Below, piece after piece: positions 38,951 to 48,937 of a stretch of DNA of 64,000 nt. Under the pieces are notes generated by a model, which saw only the letters and a program-made list of their open reading frames with translations, ran no database searches and was not told the DNA's origin. This DNA is from Salipiger bermudensis (GTDB taxonomy: Bacteria; Pseudomonadota; Alphaproteobacteria; Rhodobacterales; Rhodobacteraceae). Made by a program: the position numbers and the translations under genes. Position 1 is the first letter of the stretch. Every line of letters begins with the position of its first letter. Location: contig NZ_JAIUZY010000003.1 in the NCBI RefSeq assembly GCF_020171625.1, positions 558,001 to 622,000 of the forward strand. Reading direction: 5' to 3'.

Positions 38951-40927
38951 ATGGCCCGTTTCCAACCTTCCGAACTCACCCGCCGTTCGTTCCTGGCGGG
39001 CACAGCCGCGGGCTCCGCCTTGATCGCACTGCACCCATATTCCGCCCGAGCCGCTGCCAATCAGGCGCATCTGCGGATCATGGAAACCACCGATCTGCAC
39101 GTGCACGTGATGCCGTATGACTATTATTCCGACAAGCCGGTCGACACGGTCGGCCTGTCGCGCACCGCGACGCTGATCAACGGGGTGCGCGCCGAGGCGA
39201 CCAACTCCATGCTGCTCGACAATGGCGACTTCCTGCAGGGCAACCCGATGGGCGATTACGTCGCCTACGAGCGCGGCATGAAGGAAGGCGACACCCACCC
39301 GGTGATCGACGCGATGAACGCCGTCGGCTTCGATGCCGCCACCATCGGCAATCACGAGTTCAACTACGGGCTCGACTTCCTGATGAAATCCACCGCCGGG
39401 GCGCAGTTCCCCGTGGTGCTGGCCAACGTCTCCAAGAGCCTCGGCGCCAACCCGCGCGAGGACGAGACGCTCTACAAGCCCTACGTCATCCTCGAGCGTC
39501 AGCTCACCGACGGGGCCGGCAACAGCCACCCGATCAGGGTCGGCGTGATCGGCTTCACCCCGCCGCAGGTGATGAACTGGGACCGCAAGCATCTCGAGGG
39601 CAACGTTCAGGCCCGCGACATCGTCGAGACCGCCCGCGCCTGGGTGCCGCAGATCGTCGAGGAAGGCGCCGATATCGTCATCGCGCTGAGCCATTCCGGT
39701 ATCGGCTCGGCCAATCACGAGGACGGCATGGAGAACGCCTCGGTGCCGCTCGCGGGCGTGGACGGCATCGACGCGGTGATGACCGGGCACAGCCACCTCG
39801 TCTTCCCCTCGCCGACCTATGCCGATTTCGACGCCGTCGACGCCGCGGCCGGCACGATCCACGGCAAGCCCGCGGTGATGGGCGGGTTCTGGGGCTCGCA
39901 TATGGGTCTCATCGACCTGCTGCTCGAGCGCGACGGCGCGGGCTGGCGCGTGGTCTCGGCGACCACCGAGGCGCGGCCCATCGCCGAACGCAACGAGGAC
40001 CGCTCGGTCACCGCGCTGGTCGAGGATGCGCCCGAGGTCGTGGCCTCGGTCGAACAGGCGCATGACGAGACGCTGGCCTATGTGCGCCGCGCCGTCGGCA
40101 AGACCTCGGCGCCGCTCTACAGCTATTTCGCGCTGGTGGCGGACGACCCGTCCGTACAGATCGTGTCGAACGCACAGACCTGGTATATCGAGCAGATGCT
40201 CAAGGGGACCGAGCACGAGGGGCTGCCGATCCTCTCGGCGGCAGCGCCGTTCAAGGCCGGCGGCCGCGGCGGGCCGGAGTATTACACCGACGTGCCCGCG
40301 GGCGACATCGCGATCAAGAACGTCGCCGACCTCTACCTCTACCCCAACACCGTGCGCGCGGTGAAGGTGACCGGCGCCCAGCTCAAGGACTGGCTCGAGC
40401 GCTCGGCGGGGATGTTCAACCGGATCGAGCCCGGCGCGCAGGACGCGCCCCTGCTGAACCCCGATTTCCCGAGCTACAATTTCGACGTGATCGACGGGGT
40501 GAGCTACCGGATCGACCTGTCGCAGCCCTCGAAATTCGATTCTGATGGCGCGGTCGTGGCCCCCGAGGCCAACCGCATCACCGACCTGACCTCCGACGGC
40601 GCGCCGGTGACCGAGGACATGGAGTTCGTCATCGCCACCAACAACTACCGCGCCTCCGGCGGCGGCAGCTTCCCCGGCACCGGCGACACCATCATCTTCG
40701 AGGGCCCCGACACCAACCGCGACGTCATCGTGCGCTACATCGTCGAGCAGGGCACCATCAACCCGAACGCCGACGGCAACTGGTCCTTCGCCCCCCTGCC
40801 CGACACCACCGTGCTGTTCGAGACCGGCCCCGCCGCGCGCGGCTATGTCGACAGCGTGCCGGGGCTGAGCCTCGAGGATGCCGGCGACACCGAGGCGGGC
40901 TTCGCGCGGTTCCGCATCACGCTGTGA
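38951..40927 (+). CDS. cpdB: 2',3'-cyclic-nucleotide 2'-phosphodiesterase / 3'-nucleotidase, Tat-exported
   Basis: A 658-residue periplasmic enzyme that releases phosphate and nucleoside from cyclic nucleotides and nucleotides. A twin-arginine signal ([21 protein letters not shown]) is present. The metallophosphatase motifs are [32 protein letters not shown] and GHSHLVF; the 5'-nucleotidase C-terminal domain follows from about residue 380 with [18 protein letters not shown] lies just before the ATG at 38951. The split between nucleotidase and phosphodiesterase activity rests on overall similarity to CpdB. Confidence 0.9.
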   Translation: MARFQPSELTRRSFLAGTAAGSALIALHPYSARAAANQAHLRIMETTDLHVHVMPYDYYSDKPVDTVGLSRTATLINGVRAEATNSMLLDNGDFLQGNPMGDYVAYERGMKEGDTHPVIDAMNAVGFDAATIGNHEFNYGLDFLMKSTAGAQFPVVLANVSKSLGANPREDETLYKPYVILERQLTDGAGNSHPIRVGVIGFTPPQVMNWDRKHLEGNVQARDIVETARAWVPQIVEEGADIVIALSHSGIGSANHEDGMENASVPLAGVDGIDAVMTGHSHLVFPSPTYADFDAVDAAAGTIHGKPAVMGGFWGSHMGLIDLLLERDGAGWRVVSATTEARPIAERNEDRSVTALVEDAPEVVASVEQAHDETLAYVRRAVGKTSAPLYSYFALVADDPSVQIVSNAQTWYIEQMLKGTEHEGLPILSAAAPFKAGGRGGPEYYTDVPAGDIAIKNVADLYLYPNTVRAVKVTGAQLKDWLERSAGMFNRIEPGAQDAPLLNPDFPSYNFDVIDGVSYRIDLSQPSKFDSDGAVVAPEANRITDLTSDGAPVTEDMEFVIATNNYRASGGGSFPGTGDTIIFEGPDTNRDVIVRYIVEQGTINPNADGNWSFAPLPDTTVLFETGPAARGYVDSVPGLSLEDAGDTEAGFARFRITL

Positions 40928-40995
40928 GCACCGCCCCGGCTCGTCTTTGCGGGCCGGGGTTGCGAATCCGTCGCGAACCCCCTAGATGACCCCTT

Positions 40996-41089
40996 GAGAG
41001 GTTGGCGCGGGCAGGCGCCTCGCCAACCCGGTCAGGTCCGGAAGGAAGCAGCCGTAACGAGCCCCGCTTGGGTCGTTGTCCAGCCTCTC
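40996..41089 (+). ncRNA. ffs: signal recognition particle RNA (small bacterial SRP RNA)
   Basis: The core GGTCAGGTCCGGAAGGAAGC (41030-41049) is the invariant Ffh-binding region of bacterial SRP RNA, followed by AGCCGTAACGA. The outer ends pair: GAGAGGTTGG (40996-41005) with CCAGCCTCTC (41080-41089) with a single G-U wobble, giving a 94-nt hairpin RNA of normal size. It works with Ffh in co-translational membrane targeting. Ends are set by the pairing and could be off by a few bases. Confidence 0.95.
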
Positions 41090-41245
41090 ACTTCAGCTCC
41101 CTCGGCAGAATTATGTCGCGTGTCCGGATGGGGCACGTCGCCCTTGCGTGCGGTGCAGCCGATTGCTTCAGACAGAGACGATAGCATCGTGCGGCGTGGA
41201 CCGCTCTCGAGGCGCATGACTTGCGCCCACCGGTGCCGCCAGGTG

Positions 41246-41270
41246 CAAGAAAATTCGCCGAATTTTCTTG
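41246..41270. repeat. A+T-rich palindrome
   Basis: Arms CAAGAAAATTC (41246-41256) and GAATTTTCTTG (41260-41270), loop GCC. It resembles in style the two palindromes at 30.75-30.81 kb (CAAGA followed by an A/T run). It lies 7 bases beyond the end of the minus-strand phosphatase gene and may act as its terminator. Confidence 0.75.
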
Positions 41271-41277
41271 GCCCAGC

Positions 41278-41784
41278 TCAGTCGCCATGCCTGTGGAACA
41301 CCGCCGCGTCCCGCTCGGCGGCCATCGCCCAGCGCATCTGCGCCTTGGTCTCGATCGCGCAGGGCCGAACGTGCCGCAGCCGCGACAGCGCCTCGTCCGG
41401 GGCCTCGCCCGCCTCGATCATCAGCCGCAAGGCCACCATGCCCGAGCGCCCGCAGCCGCCACGGCAGTGCACCAGAACCCGACCGCCGCCGCGCAGCGCG
41501 TGTCGCGCCGCGACACTGACCTCGGGCCAGCGCTTTTCGAAAGCCGCGCAGGGCACACCGAAATCCACGATCGGCAGATGCTCCCAGCGCGCCCCGTGAT
41601 CGGCGATGAAACGGCCGACGGAGCCCGCGCCCACGGCCTCGAACTCGGCGCTGCTGACCAGCGACAGGACCAGAGAGGGCCGCCAGTCGGCCACGTGCTG
41701 CAGGTCCCCGACGAGATCTCCCTCAGCCCCGGGCAGGGGCGAGATTGCGAGAATTCCGTCCAGAACCCGAAGCGCGTGCAGCAT
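41278..41784 (-). CDS. protein-tyrosine / dual-specificity phosphatase-like protein
   Basis: A 168-residue cytoplasmic protein with the P-loop VLVHCRGGCGRSG: nucleophile C107 and R113 in the CX5R signature. A candidate general-acid Asp lies at about residue 74 (PIVDFGVP). It belongs to the compact bacterial DSP-like phosphatases. It starts 2 bases after the metallopeptidase stop, so the two are co-transcribed. Substrate unknown; it could be a phosphoprotein or a phosphate ester. Confidence 0.85.
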   Translation of the reverse strand: MLHALRVLDGILAISPLPGAEGDLVGDLQHVADWRPSLVLSLVSSAEFEAVGAGSVGRFIADHGARWEHLPIVDFGVPCAAFEKRWPEVSVAARHALRGGGRVLVHCRGGCGRSGMVALRLMIEAGEAPDEALSRLRHVRPCAIETKAQMRWAMAAERDAAVFHRHGD

Positions 41785-41786
41785 GG

Positions 41787-42620
41787 TCAGAGGCTCGATG
41801 CGTTGAACGTGTCACATGCTCCGATGCTGCCCGATTCGTAGCCGCTTGCGAACCAGCTTTCGCGCTGTTCGGACGTGCCATGCGTGAAGGTATGCGGCTG
41901 CGGCACCCGGCCGGCGCTGCGTTGCAAATGGTCGTCGCCGATCATCCGCGCCGCGTTCAGCGCCTCGGCGACGTCGCCCGGCTCGAGCAGGCCGTCGACA
42001 TGGCGGGCCCAGACCCCGGCCAGGCAATCGGCCTGCAGCTCGAGACGGACGGTGAGCGCATTGGCCTGCGTCTCGCTCGCCCGCTGGCGCGCCGCGTTGA
42101 CCTGATCGAGGATGCCGAGCTCGTTCTGCACGTGGTGCGCCACTTCGTGGGCGATCACGTAGGCGGCGGCGAAATCGCCCTTCGCGCCCAGCCGCTGCGC
42201 CAGCGTGGCGAAGAAGGCGGTGTCGAGATAGGCCTTCTCGTCGAGCGGGCAGTAGAACGGCCCCGTCGCGCCGCTGGCGCCCCCGCAGGGCGACGAGGTC
42301 GTGCCCGAGAACAGCACCAGCACCGGCGGTTCGTAGGCGGTGCCGACCTCGCGCGGGAAGATCTCGCCCCAGACCTCTTCGGTGGTGGCCAGCACCTGCG
42401 AGGAAAACTCTGCCGCCGCCTCTTCCTGCGGAGAGATCTCGCGCTGGGTGCTGCTCTGCGTGCTGCCCTCGAGGAACGGGGTCACGTCGATCCCGGTGAA
42501 ATAGCCGATCGCCAGCACCAGCAGCAGGCCCGCGCCGCCGAGACCGCCGACCGCGATGCCGCCGCCCCTGCCCCGCCGATCCTCGATATTGCTGCTGCGT
42601 CTGATACCTCTGAGCCGCAT
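41787..42620 (-). CDS. neutral zinc metallopeptidase, YpfJ/KPN_02809 family
   Basis: A 277-residue membrane-anchored protein with a short cytoplasmic N-terminus (MRLRGIRRSSNIEDRRGRGG), one hydrophobic segment at about 25-45 and a C-terminal domain outside. The zinc motif HEVAHH (H158, E159, H162) is intact, and SGTTSSPCGGASGATGPFYCPLDEKAYLDTAFF upstream of it is the family hallmark. GGAGGA precedes the ATG at 42620. Activity of the family is presumed proteolytic. Confidence 0.92.
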   Translation of the reverse strand: MRLRGIRRSSNIEDRRGRGGGIAVGGLGGAGLLLVLAIGYFTGIDVTPFLEGSTQSSTQREISPQEEAAAEFSSQVLATTEEVWGEIFPREVGTAYEPPVLVLFSGTTSSPCGGASGATGPFYCPLDEKAYLDTAFFATLAQRLGAKGDFAAAYVIAHEVAHHVQNELGILDQVNAARQRASETQANALTVRLELQADCLAGVWARHVDGLLEPGDVAEALNAARMIGDDHLQRSAGRVPQPHTFTHGTSEQRESWFASGYESGSIGACDTFNASSL

Positions 42621-42789
42621 GGGCAGATCCTCCGAGTGGCGCGGCGCGACCATCACGCCATCGTGAGCCAACATCGCCTAACGCCGTGAGCGGTGGTTTG
42701 GTTCAGCCCGCTTTTCCGCGCCGGGGCAGGTTTACCTTGGAAGGCCGCGCGCGTACCTTGAGCGCGTCCCGTCACCCGGAAGGCCCCCG

Positions 42790-44562
42790 ATGTCCGAGCA
42801 CTCGCCCAAGTACCAGGTTCTCGCCCGCAAGTACCGCCCCGAGACCTTTGCCGATCTCGTCGGTCAGGACGCGATGGTGCGCACGCTCAAGAACGCCTTC
42901 AAGGCCGGTCGCATCGCGCAGGCCTTCATCATGACCGGCATCCGCGGCACCGGTAAGACCACCACCGCCCGGATCATCGCCAAGGGCATGAACTGCATCG
43001 GCCCCGATGGCGAGGGCGGCCCCACCACCGAGCCCTGTGGCGAATGCGAGCACTGCCGCGCGATCATGGAAGGCCGCCATGTCGACGTGATCGAGATGGA
43101 CGCCGCCTCGAACACCGGCGTCGGCGACATCCGCGAGATCATCGACAGCGTGCATTACCGGGCGGCCTCGGCGCGCTACAAGATCTACATCATCGACGAG
43201 GTGCACATGCTCTCGAACAGCGCGTTCAACGCGCTGCTCAAGACGCTGGAAGAGCCGCCGGAGCATGTGAAGTTCATCTTCGCCACGACCGAGATCCGCA
43301 AGGTTCCGGTGACGGTGCTGTCGCGCTGCCAGCGCTTCGATTTGCGCCGCATCGAGCCCGAGGTGATGATTTCGCTGCTGCGCAGGATCGCCACCGCCGA
43401 ACAGGCCGAGATCACCGACGACGCGCTGGCGCTGGTGACCCGCGCCGCCGAGGGCTCGGCGCGCGATGCCACCTCGCTGCTCGATCAGGCGATCAGTCAC
43501 GGCGCCGGCGAGACCACCGCCGAGCAGGTCCGCGCCATGCTGGGCCTTGCCGACCGTGGCCGGGTGATGGATCTGTTCGAAAAGATCATGTACGGCGATG
43601 CGCCCGGCGCGCTGACCGAGCTGTCGCAGCAATATGCCGACGGCGCCGATCCGCTGGCGGTGCTGCGCGACCTGGCCGAGATCACCCACTGGACGTCGGT
43701 GGTGAAGATCACCCCGGAGGCCGCCGAGGACCCGACGATCTCGCCCGACGAGCGCGCCCGCGGCGAGACCATGGCCGCCAATCTCGGGATGCGGGCGCTG
43801 ACCCGCATGTGGCAGATGCTGCTCAAGGCGCTCGACGAGGTGGCACAGGCCCCCAACGCGATGATGGCCGCCGAGATGGCGGTGATCCGGCTGACCCACG
43901 TGGCCGAGCTGCCCTCGCCCGAAGAGCTGCTCCGCAAGCTGCAGGACACGCCCCCGCCGCCCGCACCGGGCCCCGGGGGTGGTGGCGGTGGCTATGCCCA
44001 TGCCCCGGCCGGCGGCGGCGCACAGGCGCAGACCGGCGGCCACGTGCAGCCGACCCACCCCGCCCCCTCAGGGCCGGTCGCCACGCAGGGCAACGCCGTG
44101 CTGGCGGTGGCCGCCGATCACGCGCTGGCCCGCTTTCCGACTTTCGAGCACGTGGTCGAGCTGATCCGCGCCAATCGCGACATGACGCTCTTGATGGAGG
44201 TCGAGCGCTGCGTGCGCCTTGCCGCCTACCAGCCCGGCCGGATCGAGTTCACCCCGACCGACAAGGCCCGCGGCGATCTCGCCCAGCGCCTCGGCAGCGC
44301 GCTGCAACGCTGGACCGGCAACCGCTGGGGCGTGTCTCTGGTCAATGGCTGCGACAGCGCGACGATCTGGGAGCAGACCCACGCCGCCGAGCTGGCGATG
44401 AAGGCCGAGGCAGCGGAGCACCCGCTGATCCAGGCCGCGCTCGCGATCTTCCCCAAGGCCGAGATCGTCGAGATCCGTACCCCGGAGGAGGCCGCGATGG
44501 AGGCCACTGCCGAGGCGCTGCCCGAGGTCGAGGACGAGTGGGATCCGTTCGAGGAGGAATGA
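42790..44562 (+). CDS. dnaX: DNA polymerase III subunit gamma/tau
   Basis: Clamp-loader ATPase. The 590-residue protein shows the AAA+ core: Walker A GIRGTGKTT (about 50-58), the zinc-binding four-Cys insertion (NCIGPDG... CGECEHC), Walker B IIDEVHML, sensor SRCQRFDLR and domain III. A Pro/Gly-rich linker (about 395-430) leads to a tau-type C-terminal region. In frame throughout; I see no slippery A-run that would argue for a programmed frameshift. In many relatives dnaX is followed by ybaB and recR; here it is not. Confidence 0.96.
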   Translation: MSEHSPKYQVLARKYRPETFADLVGQDAMVRTLKNAFKAGRIAQAFIMTGIRGTGKTTTARIIAKGMNCIGPDGEGGPTTEPCGECEHCRAIMEGRHVDVIEMDAASNTGVGDIREIIDSVHYRAASARYKIYIIDEVHMLSNSAFNALLKTLEEPPEHVKFIFATTEIRKVPVTVLSRCQRFDLRRIEPEVMISLLRRIATAEQAEITDDALALVTRAAEGSARDATSLLDQAISHGAGETTAEQVRAMLGLADRGRVMDLFEKIMYGDAPGALTELSQQYADGADPLAVLRDLAEITHWTSVVKITPEAAEDPTISPDERARGETMAANLGMRALTRMWQMLLKALDEVAQAPNAMMAAEMAVIRLTHVAELPSPEELLRKLQDTPPPPAPGPGGGGGGYAHAPAGGGAQAQTGGHVQPTHPAPSGPVATQGNAVLAVAADHALARFPTFEHVVELIRANRDMTLLMEVERCVRLAAYQPGRIEFTPTDKARGDLAQRLGSALQRWTGNRWGVSLVNGCDSATIWEQTHAAELAMKAEAAEHPLIQAALAIFPKAEIVEIRTPEEAAMEATAEALPEVEDEWDPFEEE

Positions 44563-44866
44563 CCCGCCGGGGCAAATCCGCCCGTCATAGGGCCCGGCTG
44601 CGTCGCTGCGCCATCACCTGCCCGCGGGATGGTGAACCGAGCAGTGAGCCTCTCGTTTTATCGCGGTCACGTCCGAAAGATCTCGACACAGCGCGCTTGC
44701 GTCACCAAATCACCAGCCCGTCGGGGCGGGCAGGTGATGGCGCGGCGGCGCGTGCCGCGCCTTAATTCCGCGCTGTTAGCCTCTATCCGAGGAAGATGGA
44801 CTTGCGGAGGCCAATCCGATCGCCGCGGCCGCGCGGGCCGCGCCTTGGTTCCGCGCGAGGCGGGGC
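44563..44866. other. gap between dnaX and the epimerase gene
   Basis: About 300 bases between convergent genes. Apart from the hairpin at 44739-44761 nothing is recognised; there is no trace of ybaB or recR. Confidence 0.45.
44739..44767 (+). terminator. candidate terminator downstream of dnaX
   Basis: Arms GGCGCGGC (44739-44746) and GCCGCGCC (44754-44761) with a 7-base loop, followed by TTAATT. It lies about 175 bases after the dnaX stop. Confidence 0.5.
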
Positions 44867-45772
44867 TCAGCCGCCCATCACCTCGACCGTGCGGCGCAAC
44901 CCCTCCTCGATCCCGAGCGCGGGCGTCCAGCCCAGCAGCCGCTCTGCGCGTGAGATATCGAGCACGCTCGATTTCAGCTCGCTCTCCAGCGGCGCGCGCT
45001 CGAGCGTCAGCGGCCGTCCGGTGACCTGCTGCACCAGCGCCACCAGATCCGCCAGCGAGGTGCCCTGCCCGGTGCCGATGTTCAGTGTCGTCACCCGCTC
45101 GGGCAGGTCCGCCGCGCAGGTCCGCGCCACGGCGGCGCAGAAATCCGACACATGGATGTAGTCGCGCAGGCTCTGCCCCGTGCCGAAGACCTTGAACGGC
45201 CGGCCCGTCGCCAGCGCATCGAGCAGGATCGTCACCACGCCATAGCTCGGCCCCGCCAGCGGCGAGCCATAGGCATTGGCCAGCCGCAGGATGGTGAGCC
45301 GGAACCCGGACCGGTTGGCAAGCATGACCAGCGCTTGCTCCACCGCCATCTTCTGCAACGCGTAGAAGGACTTGGGGTTGAGCGGCGCGTCTTCCGGGAT
45401 CGGCAGCGCATCGGTGTCGCCATAGACCCCGGCGGAGGAGACATAGACCATGTGCCCGCGCCAGCCGCGCGCCAGCAAGGCCTCGACGAAGCGGGCCTGC
45501 GGCTCGATCTCGCGGCGGCTGAGCTCGGCGTAGCTGTCGAACGGCACCCGCGGGCTGGCGAGCCCGGCGCAGTGCACGATGGTCGCCTCGGTGTCGCGCT
45601 CCGGCAGCCAGCCGGGCGAGAGCACGTCGGCGGTCGAGATCTGCGGCAGGCCCGTCGCCTGCCGCGGCAGGGCGCGCCGGGCGACCCCGGTCGCATCATG
45701 GCCCGAGGCCCGCAGGTGGTAGAGGATCTCGCAGCCCAAAACGCCGGAACTGCCGGTGACGTAAATGCGCAT
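44867..45772 (-). CDS. NAD-dependent sugar-nucleotide epimerase/dehydratase (extended SDR)
   Basis: A 301-residue extended SDR. The N-terminal motif is VTGSSGVLGCEI, the catalytic Ser/Tyr/Lys region is VYVSSAGVYG...SFYALQKMAVEQ (YxxxK intact), and RLANAYGSP and FGTGQSLRDYIHVSD are the sugar-nucleotide-binding segments seen in UDP-glucose 4-epimerase-like enzymes. The ATG at 45772 is the first with a good SDR start. It follows a D-amino-acid-oxidase-like gene by 10 bases. Exact sugar unknown. Confidence 0.88.
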   Translation of the reverse strand: MRIYVTGSSGVLGCEILYHLRASGHDATGVARRALPRQATGLPQISTADVLSPGWLPERDTEATIVHCAGLASPRVPFDSYAELSRREIEPQARFVEALLARGWRGHMVYVSSAGVYGDTDALPIPEDAPLNPKSFYALQKMAVEQALVMLANRSGFRLTILRLANAYGSPLAGPSYGVVTILLDALATGRPFKVFGTGQSLRDYIHVSDFCAAVARTCAADLPERVTTLNIGTGQGTSLADLVALVQQVTGRPLTLERAPLESELKSSVLDISRAERLLGWTPALGIEEGLRRTVEVMGG

Positions 45773-45782
45773 CCCCGCCCCC

Positions 45783-46874
45783 TCAGTCAAACCGCGCCGG
45801 CGACAGCGCGCCGAGGCTTGCATCGTCGATCGGGGCCGCGCGCCCGGCGATGAGCGCCGCCGTCACCCCGGCCAAAGCGGGGGCGGTCTGGATGCCGTGC
45901 CCACCCTGCCCGGCGAGCCAGAAGAACCCCTCTGCCGCGCCATCGAAGCCGCAGACCGGGGTCTTGTCCGGCGCGAAGCTGCGCAGCCCGGCCCAGCTCG
46001 AGACCATGCGCGTCACCGGCACCGTCACCGCGCGCTCGTAGCGGTCCAGTCCCTCGGCCAGCACCATGTCGTCGGGCCAGGCGTCCTGCGGCGGAACGGG
46101 GTCGGCATCGGCGGGGCTCACCATGAGCTGCCCGCCCATCGGCTTGGCGTACCAGGTCTCGGCGATCGAGCCGAAAAGCGGCCAGTCGCCGACCTCGTGG
46201 CCCTCGGGCGCCGGCAGGACCGCCGCCGAGCGCCGGCACGGCTGGATCGGGATCGGCTGGGCGCCAGCCATGCGGGCGATCTCGCCCGCCCAGGCACCGG
46301 CGGCGTTGACCACCACCGGCGCGGCGTGGGTCTCGCCCCCCGCCACGATCTGCCAAAGCCCCGCCTCGCGGCTCAGCGCCGAGACCGGCGCATCGCAACG
46401 CAGCTGGCCGCCCCGCGCCCGGAACTGGCGCAGGTAGCCTTGCAGCATCGCGTCGACATCGATGTCGCGGGCCTCGGGCTCGAGAACCGCGGCGGCGAAA
46501 TGGCCGGGTCTGAGGATCGGCACGAGGCGCTCGGCCTCGGCGGCGCTCAACCGGTCGAGCCCGGCGCTGCCGGCGGCATAGTCCTCGAGCAGGTCGAGCT
46601 CTTCGCCGGTTGCGAGCAGCAGTTCGCCGCGCGGCGTCAGCAGCGGCGCCTCGACATCGATGTCGGGGGCCTCGAAGAAACCCGCGGCACGGTCGTTCAG
46701 CGCCCTGAGCGCGGCGTTGCCGTAGTTGCGGATGTAGATCGCCGCGGAACGCGCGGTGGAATGCCGCCCCGTCCCCGGCTCGGCCTCGAGCAGCAGCACC
46801 TCGGCGTCCGCAGCAAGCGCCGCCGCGGCGCTCACCCCGGCCATTCCGCCGCCGATCACGATGATGTCGGGCAT
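45783..46874 (-). CDS. D-arginine-dehydrogenase-like FAD oxidoreductase
   Basis: A 363-residue DAO-family flavoenzyme. It begins IIVIGGGMAGVSAAAALAAD and keeps segments I associate with Pseudomonas DauA: RHSTARSAAIYIRNYGNAALRAL, VVNAAGAWAGEIARMAG, SPADADPVPPQDAWPDD, SSWAGLRSFAPD and GFFWLAGQGGHGIQT. The likely reaction is oxidation of a D-amino acid (in DauA, basic ones) to the imino acid. AAGGAG precedes the ATG at 46874. Coupled with the downstream epimerase gene. The substrate assignment is by similarity only. Confidence 0.85.
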   Translation of the reverse strand: MPDIIVIGGGMAGVSAAAALAADAEVLLLEAEPGTGRHSTARSAAIYIRNYGNAALRALNDRAAGFFEAPDIDVEAPLLTPRGELLLATGEELDLLEDYAAGSAGLDRLSAAEAERLVPILRPGHFAAAVLEPEARDIDVDAMLQGYLRQFRARGGQLRCDAPVSALSREAGLWQIVAGGETHAAPVVVNAAGAWAGEIARMAGAQPIPIQPCRRSAAVLPAPEGHEVGDWPLFGSIAETWYAKPMGGQLMVSPADADPVPPQDAWPDDMVLAEGLDRYERAVTVPVTRMVSSWAGLRSFAPDKTPVCGFDGAAEGFFWLAGQGGHGIQTAPALAGVTAALIAGRAAPIDDASLGALSPARFD

Positions 46875-47125
46875 GTCGTCTCCTTCACGTTCCGCCGCGC
46901 CGCGCTAGATGGCGCCAAACCGGGATAGACAGCCCAAGGGGACGGGGCAAGCGATGCAGACGAGACACAACAGCCCGACGATTCAACGGGTGGCTGAAAC
47001 GTGAACCGCGGGACGAGGGCCGCGATGATATTGCCTTCCCTAGCGTCCACGATTGCACTGGGTTACGGTGGGCTGATCTCGCCCACAGGGCGACCTGCCC
47101 CGTGGCCCGAGAAAGGAATGTTTCA
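46875..47125. promoter_or_regulatory. divergent upstream region of the DauA-like gene and tamA
   Basis: About 250 bases between a minus-strand oxidase gene and tamA. It must hold both promoters. No operator recognised. Confidence 0.45.
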
Positions 47126-48937
47126 GTGACCATCCGGCGTCTTGCTGCCGCCTCCGGCACCGCCCTCTGCCTCGCCTCCGGCCCCGTCGCGGCGCTCGAT
47201 GACGTTCGTTTCACGAGCCCGGCCATGTCCGACGACCTGGGCGCGCAAATTCGCAACAACTCTGCGCTGGCCGCCGCCGAGGCCGAGTCCGAAGACGGCC
47301 GGATCTCGGGACAGGACGTGCTCGCCGCGGCGCTTTCGGATTACGGCATCCTGCTCGAGACGCTCTATGCCAATGGCTACTACGGCGGCGTGATCAGCAT
47401 CCTGATCGACGGTCGCGAGGCGTCGGAAATCCCGCTTCTCAGCACACCCGAAAACGTCGGCACGGTCACAGTTCGGATCGACACCGGCCCCTCCTTCAAG
47501 TTTGGCCGGACCGAGCTGACCCCGCTGGCGCCCGAAACCGTGCTGCCAGAGGGCTTCGCACGTGGCAAGACCGCTCGCGCCTCGGTGGTGGGCGATGCCG
47601 CTGACGCCGGCGTCGACGGCTGGCGCGATATTGGCCACGCCAAGGCCGAGATCACCGGCCAGCAGGTCACCGCCGATCACCGCAGCAACGAGCTCGACGT
47701 GGCGATGCGCATCACGCCCGGCCCGCAGCTGCGCTTCGGCAAGCTCGATACCGACGGCTCGAGCGCCGTGCGCAGCGCGGCGCAGCGCCGCATCGCCGGC
47801 CTGCCCACCGGAGAGAGGTTCGACCCGGACGAGGTTCAGGAGGTCACCAACCGTCTCACCCGCACCGGCACCTTTTCCAGCGTCACCGTGCGCGAGGCGG
47901 AGCAGCCGAACGCGGACGGCACGCTCGACATCATCGTCGACCTGGTCGACAACAAACCCCGCCGCTTCGGCTTCGGCGCCGAGGTCTCGTCGCTCGAGGG
48001 GCTGAGCCTCACCGCCTTCTGGCTGCATCGCAACCTCTGGGGCGGCGCCGAGCGGCTGCGCATCGACGCAGAGGTCAGCGATATCGGCGCCTCCGGCAGC
48101 GACGCGCTCGATGCCAGCCTGACCGCGCGGCTCGAAGTTCCGGCCGCCATCGCCGAGCTCGGCCCCAAGACCGATGCGTTCTTCGAGGCATCGATCGGGG
48201 CGCTGAACGAGCCGACCTACTCGGCCGATACCGCCCAGCTGACCGCCGGTCTCACCCGCCGCTTCAACGACGATCTGAGCGGCGAGATCGGTGTCGGGCT
48301 GCTCTATTCCCAGACCGAAGACGATCTTGGCGAGCGCGAGTTCCTGCTGTTCACGTTGCCGCTCTCGCTGACATGGGACAAGCGCGACGTTGACCTTGAC
48401 CCGACCTCGGGCTGGTATCTCGATACCGAGCTGACACCGTTCTTCGATCTCGACGGCGACGGCCACGGTGCGCGGCTCTACTCCGACCTGCGCGGCTATT
48501 ACGGTTTCGGCGAAAGCAAGAGCACCGTGCTCGCCGGCAGGCTTCAGCTCGGCTCGGTGGTTGGCTCCGAGCTTGAGGACACGCAGCCCGAGTTCCTGTT
48601 CTATTCCGGCGGCGCCGGCACCGTGCGCGGCCAGCCCTACCAGTCGCTCAACGTCGAATTCGACGGCAACGAGATCGGCGGCCGCAGCTTCCTCGGCCTG
48701 TCCACCGAACTGCGGCAGGACATCAACGAGACGTGGGGCGTGGTCGCCTTCGCAGACGCGGGCTACATCAGCGAAGCCAGCACCCCCGGCACCGAGGGCG
48801 ACTGGCACGCGGGCGCCGGCCTCGGCGTGCGCTACTCAACCCCGATCGGTCCGCTCAGGTTCGACGTCGCCGGCCCGGTCTCGGGCGACACAAGCGAAGG
48901 GGTACAGGTTTACATTGGCATAGGTCAGGCATTTTGA
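47126..48937 (+). CDS. tamA: outer-membrane translocation factor TamA (BamA/Omp85 family)
   Basis: A 603-residue outer-membrane protein of the translocation and assembly module. A signal peptide is seen with cleavage near VAALD; POTRA-like repeats follow (about 40-270, for example ERFDPDEVQEVTNRLTRTGTFSSVTV), then a C-terminal 16-strand barrel ending in Phe (YIGIGQAF). I prefer the GTG at 47126, with AAGGA 8 bases upstream, over the GTG at 47102. The stop overlaps the start of tamB. TamA works with TamB to insert some outer-membrane proteins and to move lipids. Confidence 0.92.
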   Translation: MTIRRLAAASGTALCLASGPVAALDDVRFTSPAMSDDLGAQIRNNSALAAAEAESEDGRISGQDVLAAALSDYGILLETLYANGYYGGVISILIDGREASEIPLLSTPENVGTVTVRIDTGPSFKFGRTELTPLAPETVLPEGFARGKTARASVVGDAADAGVDGWRDIGHAKAEITGQQVTADHRSNELDVAMRITPGPQLRFGKLDTDGSSAVRSAAQRRIAGLPTGERFDPDEVQEVTNRLTRTGTFSSVTVREAEQPNADGTLDIIVDLVDNKPRRFGFGAEVSSLEGLSLTAFWLHRNLWGGAERLRIDAEVSDIGASGSDALDASLTARLEVPAAIAELGPKTDAFFEASIGALNEPTYSADTAQLTAGLTRRFNDDLSGEIGVGLLYSQTEDDLGEREFLLFTLPLSLTWDKRDVDLDPTSGWYLDTELTPFFDLDGDGHGARLYSDLRGYYGFGESKSTVLAGRLQLGSVVGSELEDTQPEFLFYSGGAGTVRGQPYQSLNVEFDGNEIGGRSFLGLSTELRQDINETWGVVAFADAGYISEASTPGTEGDWHAGAGLGVRYSTPIGPLRFDVAGPVSGDTSEGVQVYIGIGQAF

